A program made the translations under genes and the position numbers. Below the pieces are notes generated by a model. That model saw only the letters and a list, made by a program, of their open reading frames with translations. It was not told the origin of the DNA and made no database searches. This document shows positions 8,452-18,829 of a DNA stretch of 64,000 bases, piece by piece; position 1 is the stretch's first letter, and every line of letters begins with the position of its first letter. Origin of the DNA: Ardenticatenaceae bacterium. GTDB taxonomy: Bacteria > Chloroflexota > Anaerolineae > Promineifilales > Promineifilaceae. Where the stretch lies: positions 1-64,000 of the forward strand of contig WYBM01000058.1 in the NCBI GenBank assembly GCA_011525915.1. Direction: 5' to 3'.

Positions 8452-9837
8452 ATGAACAAAAAATACCACTTCTGGATAACGGGTTGTCAGATGAATTATG
8501 CTGATGCCCGGCGGGTGGCTACCGAGTTGGAAAAGCTGGGTTATGCCGCTACCCCACGTGTCGAAGATGCCGATGTTATTGTGTTGGAAACCTGCACCGT
8601 GCGCCAGCAGTCTGAAGACAAAGCTTACGGTAAACTGCATAATCTGCGCCCCCTCAAGGAAAAGCACCCAGAGAAGACCATCGCCGTTATGGGCTGTGTG
8701 GTGGGCGTGCGCGGCAACGAACAGTTAGAGGCCCGCTTCCCTTTTGTGGATGTGTTTATGGAACCGGCCACCGACGGTCTGCCGCTGGTCAACCATCTGA
8801 AACAAGACGAAGGGCTGGCCCTTGACCGGGAAACCACCGACCACCGCCATGCCCTGATGGACGGCGAGGTGATCTTGCCGGCCGACCAGCGCGGCGCGTT
8901 GGTGTCGGCGCCGGTGTCTATTGTCTATGGCTGCTCTCATGCCTGTACCTTTTGCATCATCCCGCAAAAGCGGGGCAAGGAGCGCAGCCGGCCGGTAGGT
9001 GAGATTGCCGCTGAAGTGCGCTCGCTGGTGGCTCAGGGGGTCAAAGAAGTGGTGCTGCTGGGGCAGATTGTGGATCGTTATGGGTATGATGTGCCTGATG
9101 GTCCAGACCTGGCTGATCTGCTCACCGTCATCAACGACGTTGATGGCTTGCAGCGCATTCGTTTCCTGACCAGCCACCCTAACTATATGACGGACAAAAT
9201 TCTCTATGCGGTGCGTGATTTGCCTAAGGTGATGCCGCAGATCGAAGTGCCCATTCAGGCCGGTAATGATGAGGTATTGGCGAACATGAAGCGGGAATAC
9301 ACCCGCGATCAATACCGTGACCTGGTGTATAAGATCAGGGACATTATTCCAGATGCGGCCGTACATTGTGACATTATCGTCGGCTTTCCGGGCGAAACAG
9401 ATGCACAATTTATGGATACATATGACATTCTGGCGGAATTAAAGCTGGACAAGGTGCATCTGGCGCGTTACAGCCCGCGCCCAGGTACTGTCAGCGCCCG
9501 TCGTCTGGCCGACGACGTGCCGGATGAAGAAAAGCGCCGCCGCTTTCACCTGCTGGAAGAGCTGCATAAACAGGTTTCACAGGACATTAACCGGCGCTAC
9601 CTGGGGCAAACGGTATCGGTGCTGGTTGAAGATTTGCACAAAGGGCGCTGGCGGGGGCGAAATCCGCAGAATAAGCTGGTGTTCTTTAATGATGCTCGTG
9701 ATCTCAAAGGGGAAGTGGCCAACGTGCGCATCAAACACACCGGACCGTGGAGTCTTTCTGGTACGGCCGTGGATCACCACACCCCCGCCCCAAACGCTGC
9801 GCCTATAGACAGCATTCCCCTGACACTGGTTGCATAG
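8452..9837 (+). CDS. miaB: tRNA-2-methylthio-N6-dimethylallyladenosine synthase
   Basis: A radical-SAM methylthiotransferase that adds the 2-methylthio group to i6A37 of tRNAs reading UNN codons. The 461 residues carry the three N-terminal cluster cysteines (GCQMN, ETCTVR, MGCVVG), the radical-SAM CxxxCxxC in GCSHACTFC followed by IIP-x-KRGKERSRP, and a C-terminal TRAM domain from about 380. The length fits the family. It stands alone and converges with the DUF58 gene. No good Shine-Dalgarno precedes the ATG; a TATAAT at 8380-8385 inside the upstream remnant may be its -10 element. Confidence 0.93.
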   Translation: MNKKYHFWITGCQMNYADARRVATELEKLGYAATPRVEDADVIVLETCTVRQQSEDKAYGKLHNLRPLKEKHPEKTIAVMGCVVGVRGNEQLEARFPFVDVFMEPATDGLPLVNHLKQDEGLALDRETTDHRHALMDGEVILPADQRGALVSAPVSIVYGCSHACTFCIIPQKRGKERSRPVGEIAAEVRSLVAQGVKEVVLLGQIVDRYGYDVPDGPDLADLLTVINDVDGLQRIRFLTSHPNYMTDKILYAVRDLPKVMPQIEVPIQAGNDEVLANMKREYTRDQYRDLVYKIRDIIPDAAVHCDIIVGFPGETDAQFMDTYDILAELKLDKVHLARYSPRPGTVSARRLADDVPDEEKRRRFHLLEELHKQVSQDINRRYLGQTVSVLVEDLHKGRWRGRNPQNKLVFFNDARDLKGEVANVRIKHTGPWSLSGTAVDHHTPAPNAAPIDSIPLTLVA

Positions 9838-9843
9838 AAGCAG

Positions 9844-9887
9844 CACCTGGGGCATAAGGCAAAAGGCAACGGCCGCATCCCCAGGTG
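9844..9887. terminator. Possible hairpin between convergent miaB and DUF58 genes
   Basis: CACCTGGGG at 9844-9852 pairs perfectly with CCCCAGGTG at 9879-9887, enclosing an ACGGCCGC-containing loop. It lies just beyond both stop codons. There is no T-run, so intrinsic termination is uncertain. Confidence 0.4.
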
Positions 9888-9888
9888 T

Positions 9889-11208
9889 TCAGGTGAGGGA
9901 GAAGTGGCCAGGTTGTTTGGCGGCGCGGCTGAGTACGGCCGTTAAATCATCCCCATTGTTGACCATATATGTGACCATGCCATTGGCTTGCAGCATCATG
10001 GCCAGCGTATCGGCGGTGCGGGAGCCGCTAAAAGAGGCCGGATTGATTAATACCGTAACAATACGCAGACCACGGCGGGCTAACTGGCGGGCGGCCATGC
10101 CCCATTGTTCCCGTGTTGTTGGTGTGACCACAATCAAGGTAGTGCCGCGTGGGAAGAGGTGTGACTCTGCATTTAACATGTCTGAAACAGGCACCTGCCC
10201 TTGGGCCCGCAACACCGACAGCGTTTCCAACAGCCGGTTCATCTGCCGTTCGCCCCGGTCTGGCTGTACAATTTCGGCTGTCTGCCCGTAAGCCATCATG
10301 CCCACCGCCCGATCCTGGCGTAAAAAGTACTGTGATAGGGAAGCGGCGATGGTTACAGTATATTCTTCCGTAGACTCAGGCAGCGTGAATGGTTCCGGGC
10401 TTAACCACGCTGGCAGATCGCCAGGGCGCGGTGCGGAGTTGTGAGACCGGGGGGCAGACATATGCTCAAAGATGGCCATATCAGGCACCACCCAGATGTC
10501 TGCCAGGGGGTCTAGCTCAAACTCTTTGACGATCAGGCGGTCACGCCGGGCACTGCTGCGCCAGTGGATACGGCTGAAGCTGTCTCCCGGCGCATAATCG
10601 CGCACCCCGGCCGCATTGGTGGTTACAACGTGTGTGCGGCGGCGTAATGCATCGCCGCCTGGCAAGATGCCCACCGGTAGGGCAAACGTGTGAATGTCAA
10701 ACGTCATTGGGTAGATGACCACGTTGGTGGTGGGGATGAGGTCTCTTTCCATAGGAAAAAGGCCAAAGGGGTCGCTGGTACGCAGGCGGATGGGGCCAAG
10801 CTGATAACGGCCGCGTTCGCGACAGATGGTGTTCACACGCCAGCTGTAGGTTCCGTTAGGCCCCAGGTTATTGACAACGTGGCTGGAATAATGGCCCGGC
10901 AGTGTGGCCCGATCCCGCACTTCTAGCCATAATTTGGGCACAACCCAGGTATTACGCACCATGAAGCGTTCTTCTAACGGCCGTCCTACCTGCGTTCGCC
11001 GGGTGCGGGTCAGACGCGAAAGATGAACAAAGCGCATGTTGGCCCAGGCCCAACCAAACGAAATAATAAGCAGCAATGCCAGCAGATAAGCCAGACTAAA
11101 CAGCAGTTCCCGGCCTGTCAACAAGCCGCCCAACAGCGCGACCAATGCTAACGCGATCACCGTTGTTCGCCGTTGGCTGATATGGATCCGGCGCAGATAG
11201 TTTCTCAT
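9889..11208 (-). CDS. DUF58 domain protein
   Basis: A protein of 439 residues with two hydrophobic segments at about 18-58 and a DUF58 core that includes GVRDYAPGDSFSRIHWRSSA and the following VKEFE, the family hallmark. After this comes a von Willebrand A-like region (WVVPDMA). DUF58 proteins accompany MoxR ATPases and are thought to help assemble or mature secreted or membrane complexes; the exact client is unknown. A GAGGATG ribosome binding site lies before the ATG. It follows moxR with an 85-bp gap in the same direction, so they are probably cotranscribed. No separate vWA or transglutaminase gene follows as is often seen elsewhere. Confidence 0.88.
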   Translation of the reverse strand: MRNYLRRIHISQRRTTVIALALVALLGGLLTGRELLFSLAYLLALLLIISFGWAWANMRFVHLSRLTRTRRTQVGRPLEERFMVRNTWVVPKLWLEVRDRATLPGHYSSHVVNNLGPNGTYSWRVNTICRERGRYQLGPIRLRTSDPFGLFPMERDLIPTTNVVIYPMTFDIHTFALPVGILPGGDALRRRTHVVTTNAAGVRDYAPGDSFSRIHWRSSARRDRLIVKEFELDPLADIWVVPDMAIFEHMSAPRSHNSAPRPGDLPAWLSPEPFTLPESTEEYTVTIAASLSQYFLRQDRAVGMMAYGQTAEIVQPDRGERQMNRLLETLSVLRAQGQVPVSDMLNAESHLFPRGTTLIVVTPTTREQWGMAARQLARRGLRIVTVLINPASFSGSRTADTLAMMLQANGMVTYMVNNGDDLTAVLSRAAKQPGHFSLT

Positions 11209-11293
11209 AACATCCTCGGCTGCAGCCCGATCTGTAGACTGGGGGCAGCAAGCATCAGGCCTGGCCCTGCGGCACCAGGCTTCACCGGAAAGA

Positions 11294-12244
11294 TCAGGCC
11301 TTTACCTGGGCGCCGGGCACCGGTATCTTGTCCAAAATATCTTGCACAATTTGGGCCGGTTCAATATCCTTAATACGCGCCGCCGGGCCCACGATGATGC
11401 GATGGCTTAAGGCCGAGCTGGCCAACACCTTGATATCATCTGGCAATACGTAATCGCGGCCAAGTAGGGCTGCGCGCGCTTGTGACAGCCGGTACATGGC
11501 CAAGGCCCCACGTGAACTAGAGCCCAGGTAGACGTCTGGGTGTTCGCGGGTTTTGCGCACGATTTCCACAATGTACTCTTTCACCAACGTATCAATGTAA
11601 ATGTCTTTTACGGCCGTTTGCGCTGCCTGCAGCTCTTCTAATGAAACGGCCTGCTCCAGATCATCTACGGGATGGGTGTATTGCTGGCGTTCCAAAATTT
11701 CAATCTCTTGGGCTTTGTCCGGGTAGCCCAGGTGAATGCGCAGTAGGAAACGATCAAGCTGTGCTTCCGGCAAAGGGAAGGTGCCTTCATATTCAATAGG
11801 ATTTTGCGTCGCCAATACCATAAAAGGAGGACCCAGGCGGTAGGTAGAACCGTCTACCGTCACCTGCTTTTCTTCCATGGCTTCCAAAAGGGCAGATTGG
11901 GTTTTGGGCGTGGCCCGGTTGATCTCGTCTACCAGCACGATCTGGGCATGAATGGGGCCCGGGCGGAATTCAAATTCGCGGTTCTTCTGATTAAACACAG
12001 AAACGCCGGTAACATCACTGGGCAGCATATCGGGCGTAAACTGGATGCGCTGGAACTCCAGGCCCACAGATTTGGAAAGTGACTTGGCCAGCACAGTTTT
12101 GCCAACACCCGGTACATCCTCAATCAGAATGTGCCCCTGGCAAAGCAGCCCCAATACTGTCATTTGTACTTCTCGTCGTTTACCGACGATGACTTTTTCT
12201 ACGTTTTCTACAATGCGGTTGGCAATAGCTTCAATTTCAGCCAT
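11294..12244 (-). CDS. MoxR-family AAA+ ATPase
   Basis: An ATPase of 316 residues with Walker A in [13 protein letters not shown], Walker B in [21 protein letters not shown], the MoxR signature [10 protein letters not shown], sensor 1 ATQNPIE and arginine-finger motifs. The C-terminal lid domain contains SSRGALAM. It acts as a cytoplasmic chaperone-like ATPase for the product of its DUF58 partner downstream. A GGAG ribosome binding site precedes the ATG. The 270-bp upstream spacer holds the terminator of the subtilase gene and presumably the moxR promoter. Confidence 0.92.
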   Translation of the reverse strand: MAEIEAIANRIVENVEKVIVGKRREVQMTVLGLLCQGHILIEDVPGVGKTVLAKSLSKSVGLEFQRIQFTPDMLPSDVTGVSVFNQKNREFEFRPGPIHAQIVLVDEINRATPKTQSALLEAMEEKQVTVDGSTYRLGPPFMVLATQNPIEYEGTFPLPEAQLDRFLLRIHLGYPDKAQEIEILERQQYTHPVDDLEQAVSLEELQAAQTAVKDIYIDTLVKEYIVEIVRKTREHPDVYLGSSSRGALAMYRLSQARAALLGRDYVLPDDIKVLASSALSHRIIVGPAARIKDIEPAQIVQDILDKIPVPGAQVKA

Positions 12245-12461
12245 GAATGATGCTCCTTATTGGGCGAATAGTATTTGCATGATGGCTACAGCTTGTAAGG
12301 ATTCTACCATACCTCCGCCCAGGAGGGTTAAGGTGTAGAAACGGCCGTGGCCTGATCGTAGGACAATAGACTATAAATCAGTCAGGCAAACAAGACAGCT
12401 ACCCATGCTGCCTTTTAATACGTCTTTAACCCAATAATTTATGAACTTTGCTGGAAAACAA

Positions 12462-12494
12462 AGGGGCAACATGCCTGCAAAGCATGCTGCCCCT
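12462..12494 (-). terminator. Intrinsic terminator of the subtilase gene
   Basis: AGGGGCA at 12462-12468 pairs with TGCCCCT at 12488-12494, and an inner CATGC/GCATG pair extends the stem. On the minus strand it is followed by CCTTTGTTTT, about 20 bases after the subtilase stop. Confidence 0.8.
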
Positions 12495-12514
12495 GAGGAT
12501 TTTAGTAAGGTGCG

Positions 12515-15500
12515 CTAATTGTTTTTAGTGATCATCGGTAAGAATATCATATAGGAGGTAGAAGTGGCCTCAGTGACTGTGAGCAAAACTGGTATTTGCA
12601 TCAGCGGTGCGCCTGAGTCATTGGTATTTACGACCAGCGTGGCTGTATAGTTACCCGGTGTTAACCCGGTGGCATCAAAGGTGATCACAATGTCTTCGCT
12701 GCTGTCAGCCGTAACGGTACCCGTTGGGGGTGTGGCCGTCAGCCAGGGTATATCTTCGTAGATAGCGAAACATGTCTCGTTGGGCCGCCCCAAGAAGCGG
12801 TTATTACCGGAGATGCCAAAGGCAGCCAGACCACCTACCGACCATACTTGCGCCGGGAAGAAACCGGCTGTACAGAAGCCCGCCTGGTTAGCCGTGGTCC
12901 GTGTGGGCAGTTGGTCAATAGCGTCTGACCAGCTTCCACCCAGGCCACCGGTCAGGTCAAGCCGCTCCACAGTGGTGGTCGCCTCAAAGTAACCATTGCC
13001 CTCATTATCACCACCAATAGCATACAAAGCCTGGTTGGTCATAGCCAGCGCCAGGTCTGCTCGTGGATAGGCCAATGCGGGCCCTGTTTCCCAGGCGTTG
13101 GCGGCTAGATCATAACGCTGCGTGGCGGCCACGTTGGTCGTGGGCGAGCTATCATTCCAGCCACCAACCACATATAGCATTGAGCCTGCCTGTACATAAC
13201 CGGCAGCAACGGCCGCATACGGCATAGGGGCGCCCGTGCCTGTCCATGTATCGGTAGCAATATCGTAGATATTCACTTCGTTAGCGGTGTCACCAGGGAA
13301 GAAGTCACTATCACCACCAACCAGATAGACCTTTCCGTCCCAGGCCGCCGCTGCTGCGCTCCATACATCACGGGGCAGCGGTGCGCCTCCATGCCAGGTA
13401 TCGTTGGCAATGTCATAGATGTAGAATTGGTTGCTGCCGCCGCCACCCATGACGTAAATGCGCCCCTGGTAGCATACGGCCGCAGGCCCTTCCTGGCCCG
13501 CAGGCATAGGCGCCAGGGCTGCCCAGGTGTTGGTGTCACTATCATACCGCCAGGCGCTCTTGGTAACGGTAAAATCGCCGTTTACGCCAGAGATAACATA
13601 GAAACTGTGGGGTTGTTCATTACATTGGGCGTGACCATAGCGAATAATACCGTCTGGATGATCAGCGCCGGCAAACCAGTTTGATTCTGGGGTGTCTGGT
13701 ATGGTGCCGCTGGTGTTTTGCCCGGCCAACGTCCGGGCAGAGAGTGGACCTATAGGCGCCGCCGTACTGTACAGGAGGGTGGCCTCATCTGGTGTGTATA
13801 AGGTGGGCCGGGTCAATGATACGTCTTGGGTTGTTTCCAGAATGACGTAAGTCAGGTTGCCCGCACCGGTATTGCTCAGGTTTAGATCTGCCGTGGCCGT
13901 GGTGCCTGCGGGCAGGGTAACATTAAAGTCCCCTGGTGTGCTGTCTGTACACGGCCGTGTCAGGCGTAAATCTACATCCCGTGTTGTTGTTTGCCCGGCC
14001 GTGACGGTGACGTTGAGTGTTTGGGGCGTATAGCCAGCCTTCGAGACAGTGAGCGTATAGGCGCCAGCCGGCAGCCAATAACCAAAGTTACCGGCGTCAT
14101 CCGACTGTATGGTATTACCGTCAATCTCAAGGGTGGCTTTGGCCAATGCCCCACCTGGAGTGTCACACCGGGCCAGGCCTGTCACAATACCGGCCACTTT
14201 ACCCCAACTGGCCGGTGCATTCACTGTCATGGCAACGGCGATGGTGTCCATCTGGTAAGGTGTATTGTCTACCACCTTAATCTCGGCCAGGTAATCGCCG
14301 GGTTGGGTGATTTCAGGCACGCCGGCGTCCAGTGTTACCTGGATGAGCTGGCTGCCGTTGGCGTTGACGGTGCCGGTTATAGGGGTGGTTGTCAGCCAGG
14401 TCACATCGGATGCTTCACCGCAGTTGGTCAGGTCAGGGTACACCTCCACGTTGGCTACCGGCGAGAAGCCACCGTCGGAGCCGCCGATCTTATAAAAGCC
14501 GCAAGCGCTGCCAGACCGGTACACGGCCGTGTTGGCGTTAGCGTCTTGTATCCAGGCGTTTGTTATGGGGTCATAGACAAATGTCTGGTTGGTAACGGTG
14601 CTGAAGTTATTGGTCACGCCGCTGGAAACATAGAAGTGTTCATTTGCTGGGGTAAAGGCAGAAGCCCACAAGGTGATCGGCAGGTCGGCCAGCTGTGTCC
14701 AGGCGTCCGTGGCCGGATCGTAAGCATACGTCCGGTTGCTTTCACCAAAGGGAGCAACACCACCTGTGCAGTAGATCAAGTCGTCCATGGCGCCACAAGA
14801 TTGCCAGGAGACAGCATCTGGGTAAGGAGCCACGGCTGCCCAGGTATTGGCGTCTACATCGTAGCGGAAGACGTTGCTGGTGGGGGTGCACATGCCGTCT
14901 AGACAGCCGCCAATGACATAGAGCTGTCCCTCTAATACGGCGGCTGGTGCGCCAGAGACGGGCACGGGTACATTTGCCCCCAGTGTCCAGCTATCCGTGG
15001 TCGGGTTATAGATTTCCAACGCAGAGACCGTATTGCCGGATTCGTCCCACCCGCCAACGACATACAGCAGATCGTCAACAAAGGCAGCCGTCGGTTTTTG
15101 GCGGCTGTAGCTCATGTTAGCGATAGGTGACCAGGAAGTGGTATCAGGATCATAAACATAACCACCGCTTTGCATCTGGAAGGTGTCATCTAAACCGCCC
15201 ACAGAGTAGACACGCCCTTCATACCAGGCGGCGGCATTGTCCATGATGCCACGTGGGTAAGGGGTAATGTCTGTCCAGGGCGGAGCGGTTGGCGTGTGAT
15301 CTGGCTGGTCACTGCTTACGGCCGTTTCGCTGCGCCAGGCGGGCGAAAAGTGGCCGCTAATTTCTTGCAAGGGGGCGCCAGAGCCGCGCCGCACGGGCGT
15401 CATGCCACGATTGCGCTCACGTAAGAGAAAGTTGGCGGCCAGCCCACCATTGTTCTGCAATGTCAGGTCCAGGTTTGTAGTACTGCCCATGTCTAATGTG

Positions 15501-18500
15501 GCCGATAGGCTGGGGGGTGTGGCGGCCAGCAGCCCCGTTTCCAAAGTGAAGTCCAGGGGCGTCGTTGATCCGCCGGCCACATTGACCAGCAGCGACTGGT
15601 CGGCGTAGGCCTCTTTGCTGGCCGTGAGGGTGTTTGACCCGGCGGGGGCATAGAGGGTATAGAAGCCATCGGCTACGGCCGTGTCCAGCGGGGTGGCCTG
15701 GCTGGTTGTGCTGCCGCTCACGTCACTGCTCACCACAGCGCCATTCACACCGTGGCCCAGGTTAGCATCATACACGTTACCCACAATCAGGCCGCCGGTC
15801 GGGGCCACACAGGGAAGCGTGGGTGTCTGACCAGTGTATATGGACAGTGTAATATCATCTACGTAAAAGCCAGGGTACGTGACGCTGCCATCTGTGTCCA
15901 GAGTGAAGCGCATCTGAAAATCACTCACCAGATAGGCGGGGTCCAGAATAAAAACTAGCTCATACCAGTCAGTCCAATAGGCGCCGCTGACCGGACCATA
16001 GAGCGGGTCCCAGGTTGTGCCCCCATCGGCGCTAATCTCTACACTGGCAAAGTCATACCCCAGTTCTGTTTGCAGCCACTGCCACCAGGCAAGTTTTACC
16101 ATCTGCCCGGTATAGCTGCTTAGGTCGATGATCGGTGACGTGATCTGGCTAGTTTCATTATTATTATAATTTTCGTCCAGATTGGTGCCCCAGGCGTTAA
16201 AGCCGGAGTGCGCGAAGCCAGGGCCGCGTGTTGGTGTCCCCCAGGCCCAGGAACTATTGGTTCCCCCGACTGTAAAACTACCATCATCGACCTCAAAATC
16301 CTGGCTGTAAATGACAGGGGGGGCGGTCGGAATGCCTATCCCTACGTCATCGACGTAGAAGCCAGGGTAAGTCACAGAGCCATCACTGGAAAAGCCAAAG
16401 CGCACGCGGAAGTTGGCCGTGGTAAAGTAGGAATCCAAAACAACCGACTGCTTTTGCCAGGTAGGGCTGACATTGCCGTCGGCCCAGCCATACATGAGGT
16501 ACCAGCTAGAACCGCCGTCGTTGCTTACTTCGACAAAACCATAATCATACCCTTGTTCTGTTTGCAGCCACTGCCACCAGGTAAGGATGGTCTTTTGTCC
16601 GGTATAGGCGCTCAGGTCGATAATAGGTGACGTGGTGTAGCCCATTTCGCCATTGTTATGGTTGCCAGAGAGGTTGGTGGCCCAGACATTGCTGCCCGAA
16701 TGGGCTGTCCCCGGACCGCTGGTGGGTGTACCCCACTGCCAGGAAGAAAAGCCTTCTGTGGTGTAACCACCATCGCCAGCTTCAAAATCTTCAAAGTAGA
16801 CAAACTGAGGCTCATAGCCAGGTGCGTTACAGGTGAACTGGTTAACATCCAGGGCAAAGTCTTCCGTCTGGTCGCCGGTCAGGGGGCCTACGGCGCGCAC
16901 GGCCGTGTCATACCCGGAAACCCAGGGTGTCACATGGAACGTGTAGGAAGTGCCGGCCGCCAGGGAGATGTTGTACTGGCCAGTTTCCGGGTCTGTCCAT
17001 ACTGGGTCACCGGGATAACCATTGATGGCAATGCTGGCATACAGCGGCCAGCCGGTAGTAGCGTCTGTCACCACGCCGGAAACGGTGTAGGCAGGCGCGG
17101 GGTTAAGGGCGATATTTACCGTGGTAGTGGTGAACGATGTCACCTGGACGCCGGTGTTAACTGCGGGGTAATAGCCGTAGAGGTTGGTAGTCACCGTGTA
17201 GGTGCCGCTGAAAACAAACATGCTGTACAGGCCATTATCATTTGTTTGACGTTGCCAACCAAGACCTGAGGGGAGGGCCGCACGCACCAGCGCGCCGGCT
17301 AACGGATCGTTGGTGGTAGCATCGGTGACAACGCCGGTGAGCGTCCCGGGGTCGCCGAAGGCTATGGCCGCCTGTACGGCCGCCAGGGCATCGATAGTGC
17401 CATATCCCCAATCATGGTTGGGGCCGTTGGTGTAATCACCGCCGCAGTTGGAGCCCACTTGCCCGGCGAGGGGCACGGCCGTTTGGGCCATAATGTCCAG
17501 CGTTTCGGGCACAAACCCGCGCAAGCCGGGGTTGGCTGACCACATCAGGCCCACCAGAGCCGTAGCGTGTGGTCCAGCCATGCTGGTGCCGCTCCAACTG
17601 TCATAGGCGCCGCCAGGCAGGCTGGAGCGAATACCTTCGCCAGGGGCCATGATATCTGGCAGGAAATCCCCAGAGAGCGACGAGGGACCGCGGCTGCTGA
17701 AGGCAGTTAACGTGCCCGGCAACGTGCCGCCCATGTGGTTCACCGAACCGGTGGTTAACACTTCGCCATAATCACCGGGAGAGCGCAGGCTGCTGCAGCT
17801 GGGACCTTCATTGCCTGCGGAGACCTCCACCACGATGCCGGCCGCCTGCAAATTGGCAATAGCACTCTGGAAAATGGGGTTGCCACCGCCCCAATATCCC
17901 CAGGAATTGTTAATGGCATCAGGGGCCAGGTCTGGGCGGGGGTTGCTGCCGCTTAGGTCCCAGGGGGCCAGGTCCCATTGGAAGCAGGTTAGAAACCAAC
18001 TGTCAAGGCCACCGCCACCGTTGTCCATATTTTTACAATGGATGGTGCGTGCCCCCGGGGCGACGCCGATCTGGTTGCCGCTGCCATCATCACCGACCAT
18101 GGTGCCTGTGGTATGTGTGCCGTGGCCATGCCCGTCATCAGGCGTGGATGGGTAGGTGCTGGTGGCATCCCACCAGTTATAGTTGTGGTCAGCGGTGGAT
18201 CCGTTCCATCCGCGATAGTGGTTGATAATGGCTGGGTGGTCCCAGTCCAGGCCGGTATCATTGCCCGCCATCACGGTGTTTGCGCCGGTGATGCCCAGCC
18301 CCCAGACATCATCAGCGTTAATGAAGGTGACATTGGGTTCAATGGCTGCCGGATGGGCTGGCCTTTTGTCGCCACGGATAGGTTCGGGCATCTGGAACGT
18401 ATGGTTGGCCAGAATACGGGCCACATCGGGTCGGGCAGCCAGCGCAAATAGTAACTCTCGGCTGCCACCGCGCACCAAGATGGCGTTGGTAATGTAGTAT

Positions 18501-18829
18501 GGTTCATAGGACACACTCTGGTTGTCCAGGTAGGCCCGCAGCGCTTTTTGGCTGGTTTCAGCCTGTTGGCGCAGGGCGTTAAAAACGTACTCTCCTTTGG
18601 CTTCTCTGGTGGGTAATTGGGCCACCCGGTCCAGGTCTGCCTGCGCGGTTAACCACAAGAAGTAATCGGCGGTGTTTGCGCTTTCTAAGTCTTCCAGTAG
18701 CTGGGGCTCAATTTTAGCCTTGGCTGCTTCCGAGGGGGGATCCCCCTGGGCTTGAGAGGGATGGACGCTGCCCAGCCCTATAAGTAATAATAAGAGAAGA
18801 AGTAAAGTAAACTTGGACTTACTTATCAT
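12515..18829 (-). CDS. Giant secreted subtilisin-like serine protease with Kelch repeats
   Basis: A 2104-residue exported S8 peptidase. The signal peptide occupies about 1-28 (polyleucine core, cleavage near SQAQ). A prodomain-like region precedes the catalytic domain at about 160-500, with Asp191 (DTG), His236 (HGTH), oxyanion Asn308 (NNSWG) and Ser416 (GTSMAGPH). Then come three carboxypeptidase-regulatory-like beta domains, two jelly-roll (MAM or immune-inhibitor-A-like) modules containing YVDD, a first Kelch propeller (YVVGGW, YVIGGC), another regulatory-like domain and a second Kelch propeller (YVMGGG, YLVGGD, YVVGGW). It ends in MIFLPMITKNN, a hydrophobic tail that may be a sorting signal. 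AAGGAGG lies 5 bases before the ATG. It is monocistronic, with its own terminator. A nutritional protease or one processing surface proteins are both possible. Confidence 0.9.
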   Translation of the reverse strand: MISKSKFTLLLLLLLLIGLGSVHPSQAQGDPPSEAAKAKIEPQLLEDLESANTADYFLWLTAQADLDRVAQLPTREAKGEYVFNALRQQAETSQKALRAYLDNQSVSYEPYYITNAILVRGGSRELLFALAARPDVARILANHTFQMPEPIRGDKRPAHPAAIEPNVTFINADDVWGLGITGANTVMAGNDTGLDWDHPAIINHYRGWNGSTADHNYNWWDATSTYPSTPDDGHGHGTHTTGTMVGDDGSGNQIGVAPGARTIHCKNMDNGGGGLDSWFLTCFQWDLAPWDLSGSNPRPDLAPDAINNSWGYWGGGNPIFQSAIANLQAAGIVVEVSAGNEGPSCSSLRSPGDYGEVLTTGSVNHMGGTLPGTLTAFSSRGPSSLSGDFLPDIMAPGEGIRSSLPGGAYDSWSGTSMAGPHATALVGLMWSANPGLRGFVPETLDIMAQTAVPLAGQVGSNCGGDYTNGPNHDWGYGTIDALAAVQAAIAFGDPGTLTGVVTDATTNDPLAGALVRAALPSGLGWQRQTNDNGLYSMFVFSGTYTVTTNLYGYYPAVNTGVQVTSFTTTTVNIALNPAPAYTVSGVVTDATTGWPLYASIAINGYPGDPVWTDPETGQYNISLAAGTSYTFHVTPWVSGYDTAVRAVGPLTGDQTEDFALDVNQFTCNAPGYEPQFVYFEDFEAGDGGYTTEGFSSWQWGTPTSGPGTAHSGSNVWATNLSGNHNNGEMGYTTSPIIDLSAYTGQKTILTWWQWLQTEQGYDYGFVEVSNDGGSSWYLMYGWADGNVSPTWQKQSVVLDSYFTTANFRVRFGFSSDGSVTYPGFYVDDVGIGIPTAPPVIYSQDFEVDDGSFTVGGTNSSWAWGTPTRGPGFAHSGFNAWGTNLDENYNNNETSQITSPIIDLSSYTGQMVKLAWWQWLQTELGYDFASVEISADGGTTWDPLYGPVSGAYWTDWYELVFILDPAYLVSDFQMRFTLDTDGSVTYPGFYVDDITLSIYTGQTPTLPCVAPTGGLIVGNVYDANLGHGVNGAVVSSDVSGSTTSQATPLDTAVADGFYTLYAPAGSNTLTASKEAYADQSLLVNVAGGSTTPLDFTLETGLLAATPPSLSATLDMGSTTNLDLTLQNNGGLAANFLLRERNRGMTPVRRGSGAPLQEISGHFSPAWRSETAVSSDQPDHTPTAPPWTDITPYPRGIMDNAAAWYEGRVYSVGGLDDTFQMQSGGYVYDPDTTSWSPIANMSYSRQKPTAAFVDDLLYVVGGWDESGNTVSALEIYNPTTDSWTLGANVPVPVSGAPAAVLEGQLYVIGGCLDGMCTPTSNVFRYDVDANTWAAVAPYPDAVSWQSCGAMDDLIYCTGGVAPFGESNRTYAYDPATDAWTQLADLPITLWASAFTPANEHFYVSSGVTNNFSTVTNQTFVYDPITNAWIQDANANTAVYRSGSACGFYKIGGSDGGFSPVANVEVYPDLTNCGEASDVTWLTTTPITGTVNANGSQLIQVTLDAGVPEITQPGDYLAEIKVVDNTPYQMDTIAVAMTVNAPASWGKVAGIVTGLARCDTPGGALAKATLEIDGNTIQSDDAGNFGYWLPAGAYTLTVSKAGYTPQTLNVTVTAGQTTTRDVDLRLTRPCTDSTPGDFNVTLPAGTTATADLNLSNTGAGNLTYVILETTQDVSLTRPTLYTPDEATLLYSTAAPIGPLSARTLAGQNTSGTIPDTPESNWFAGADHPDGIIRYGHAQCNEQPHSFYVISGVNGDFTVTKSAWRYDSDTNTWAALAPMPAGQEGPAAVCYQGRIYVMGGGGSNQFYIYDIANDTWHGGAPLPRDVWSAAAAAWDGKVYLVGGDSDFFPGDTANEVNIYDIATDTWTGTGAPMPYAAVAAGYVQAGSMLYVVGGWNDSSPTTNVAATQRYDLAANAWETGPALAYPRADLALAMTNQALYAIGGDNEGNGYFEATTTVERLDLTGGLGGSWSDAIDQLPTRTTANQAGFCTAGFFPAQVWSVGGLAAFGISGNNRFLGRPNETCFAIYEDIPWLTATPPTGTVTADSSEDIVITFDATGLTPGNYTATLVVNTNDSGAPLMQIPVLLTVTEATSTSYMIFLPMITKNN

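Noticed and set aside
8725-9408. 227-codon minus-strand open frame inside miaB
   Set aside because: It lies fully antisense to a gene with complete MiaB motifs and has no recognisable domain.
13991-14902. 303-codon plus-strand open frame inside the subtilase gene
   Set aside because: Antisense shadow of a GC-rich repetitive coding region; low-complexity composition rich in G, H and V.
16658-17269. 203-codon plus-strand open frame inside the subtilase gene
   Set aside because: Antisense to the jelly-roll and regulatory-like domains, with no own start signal or motif.
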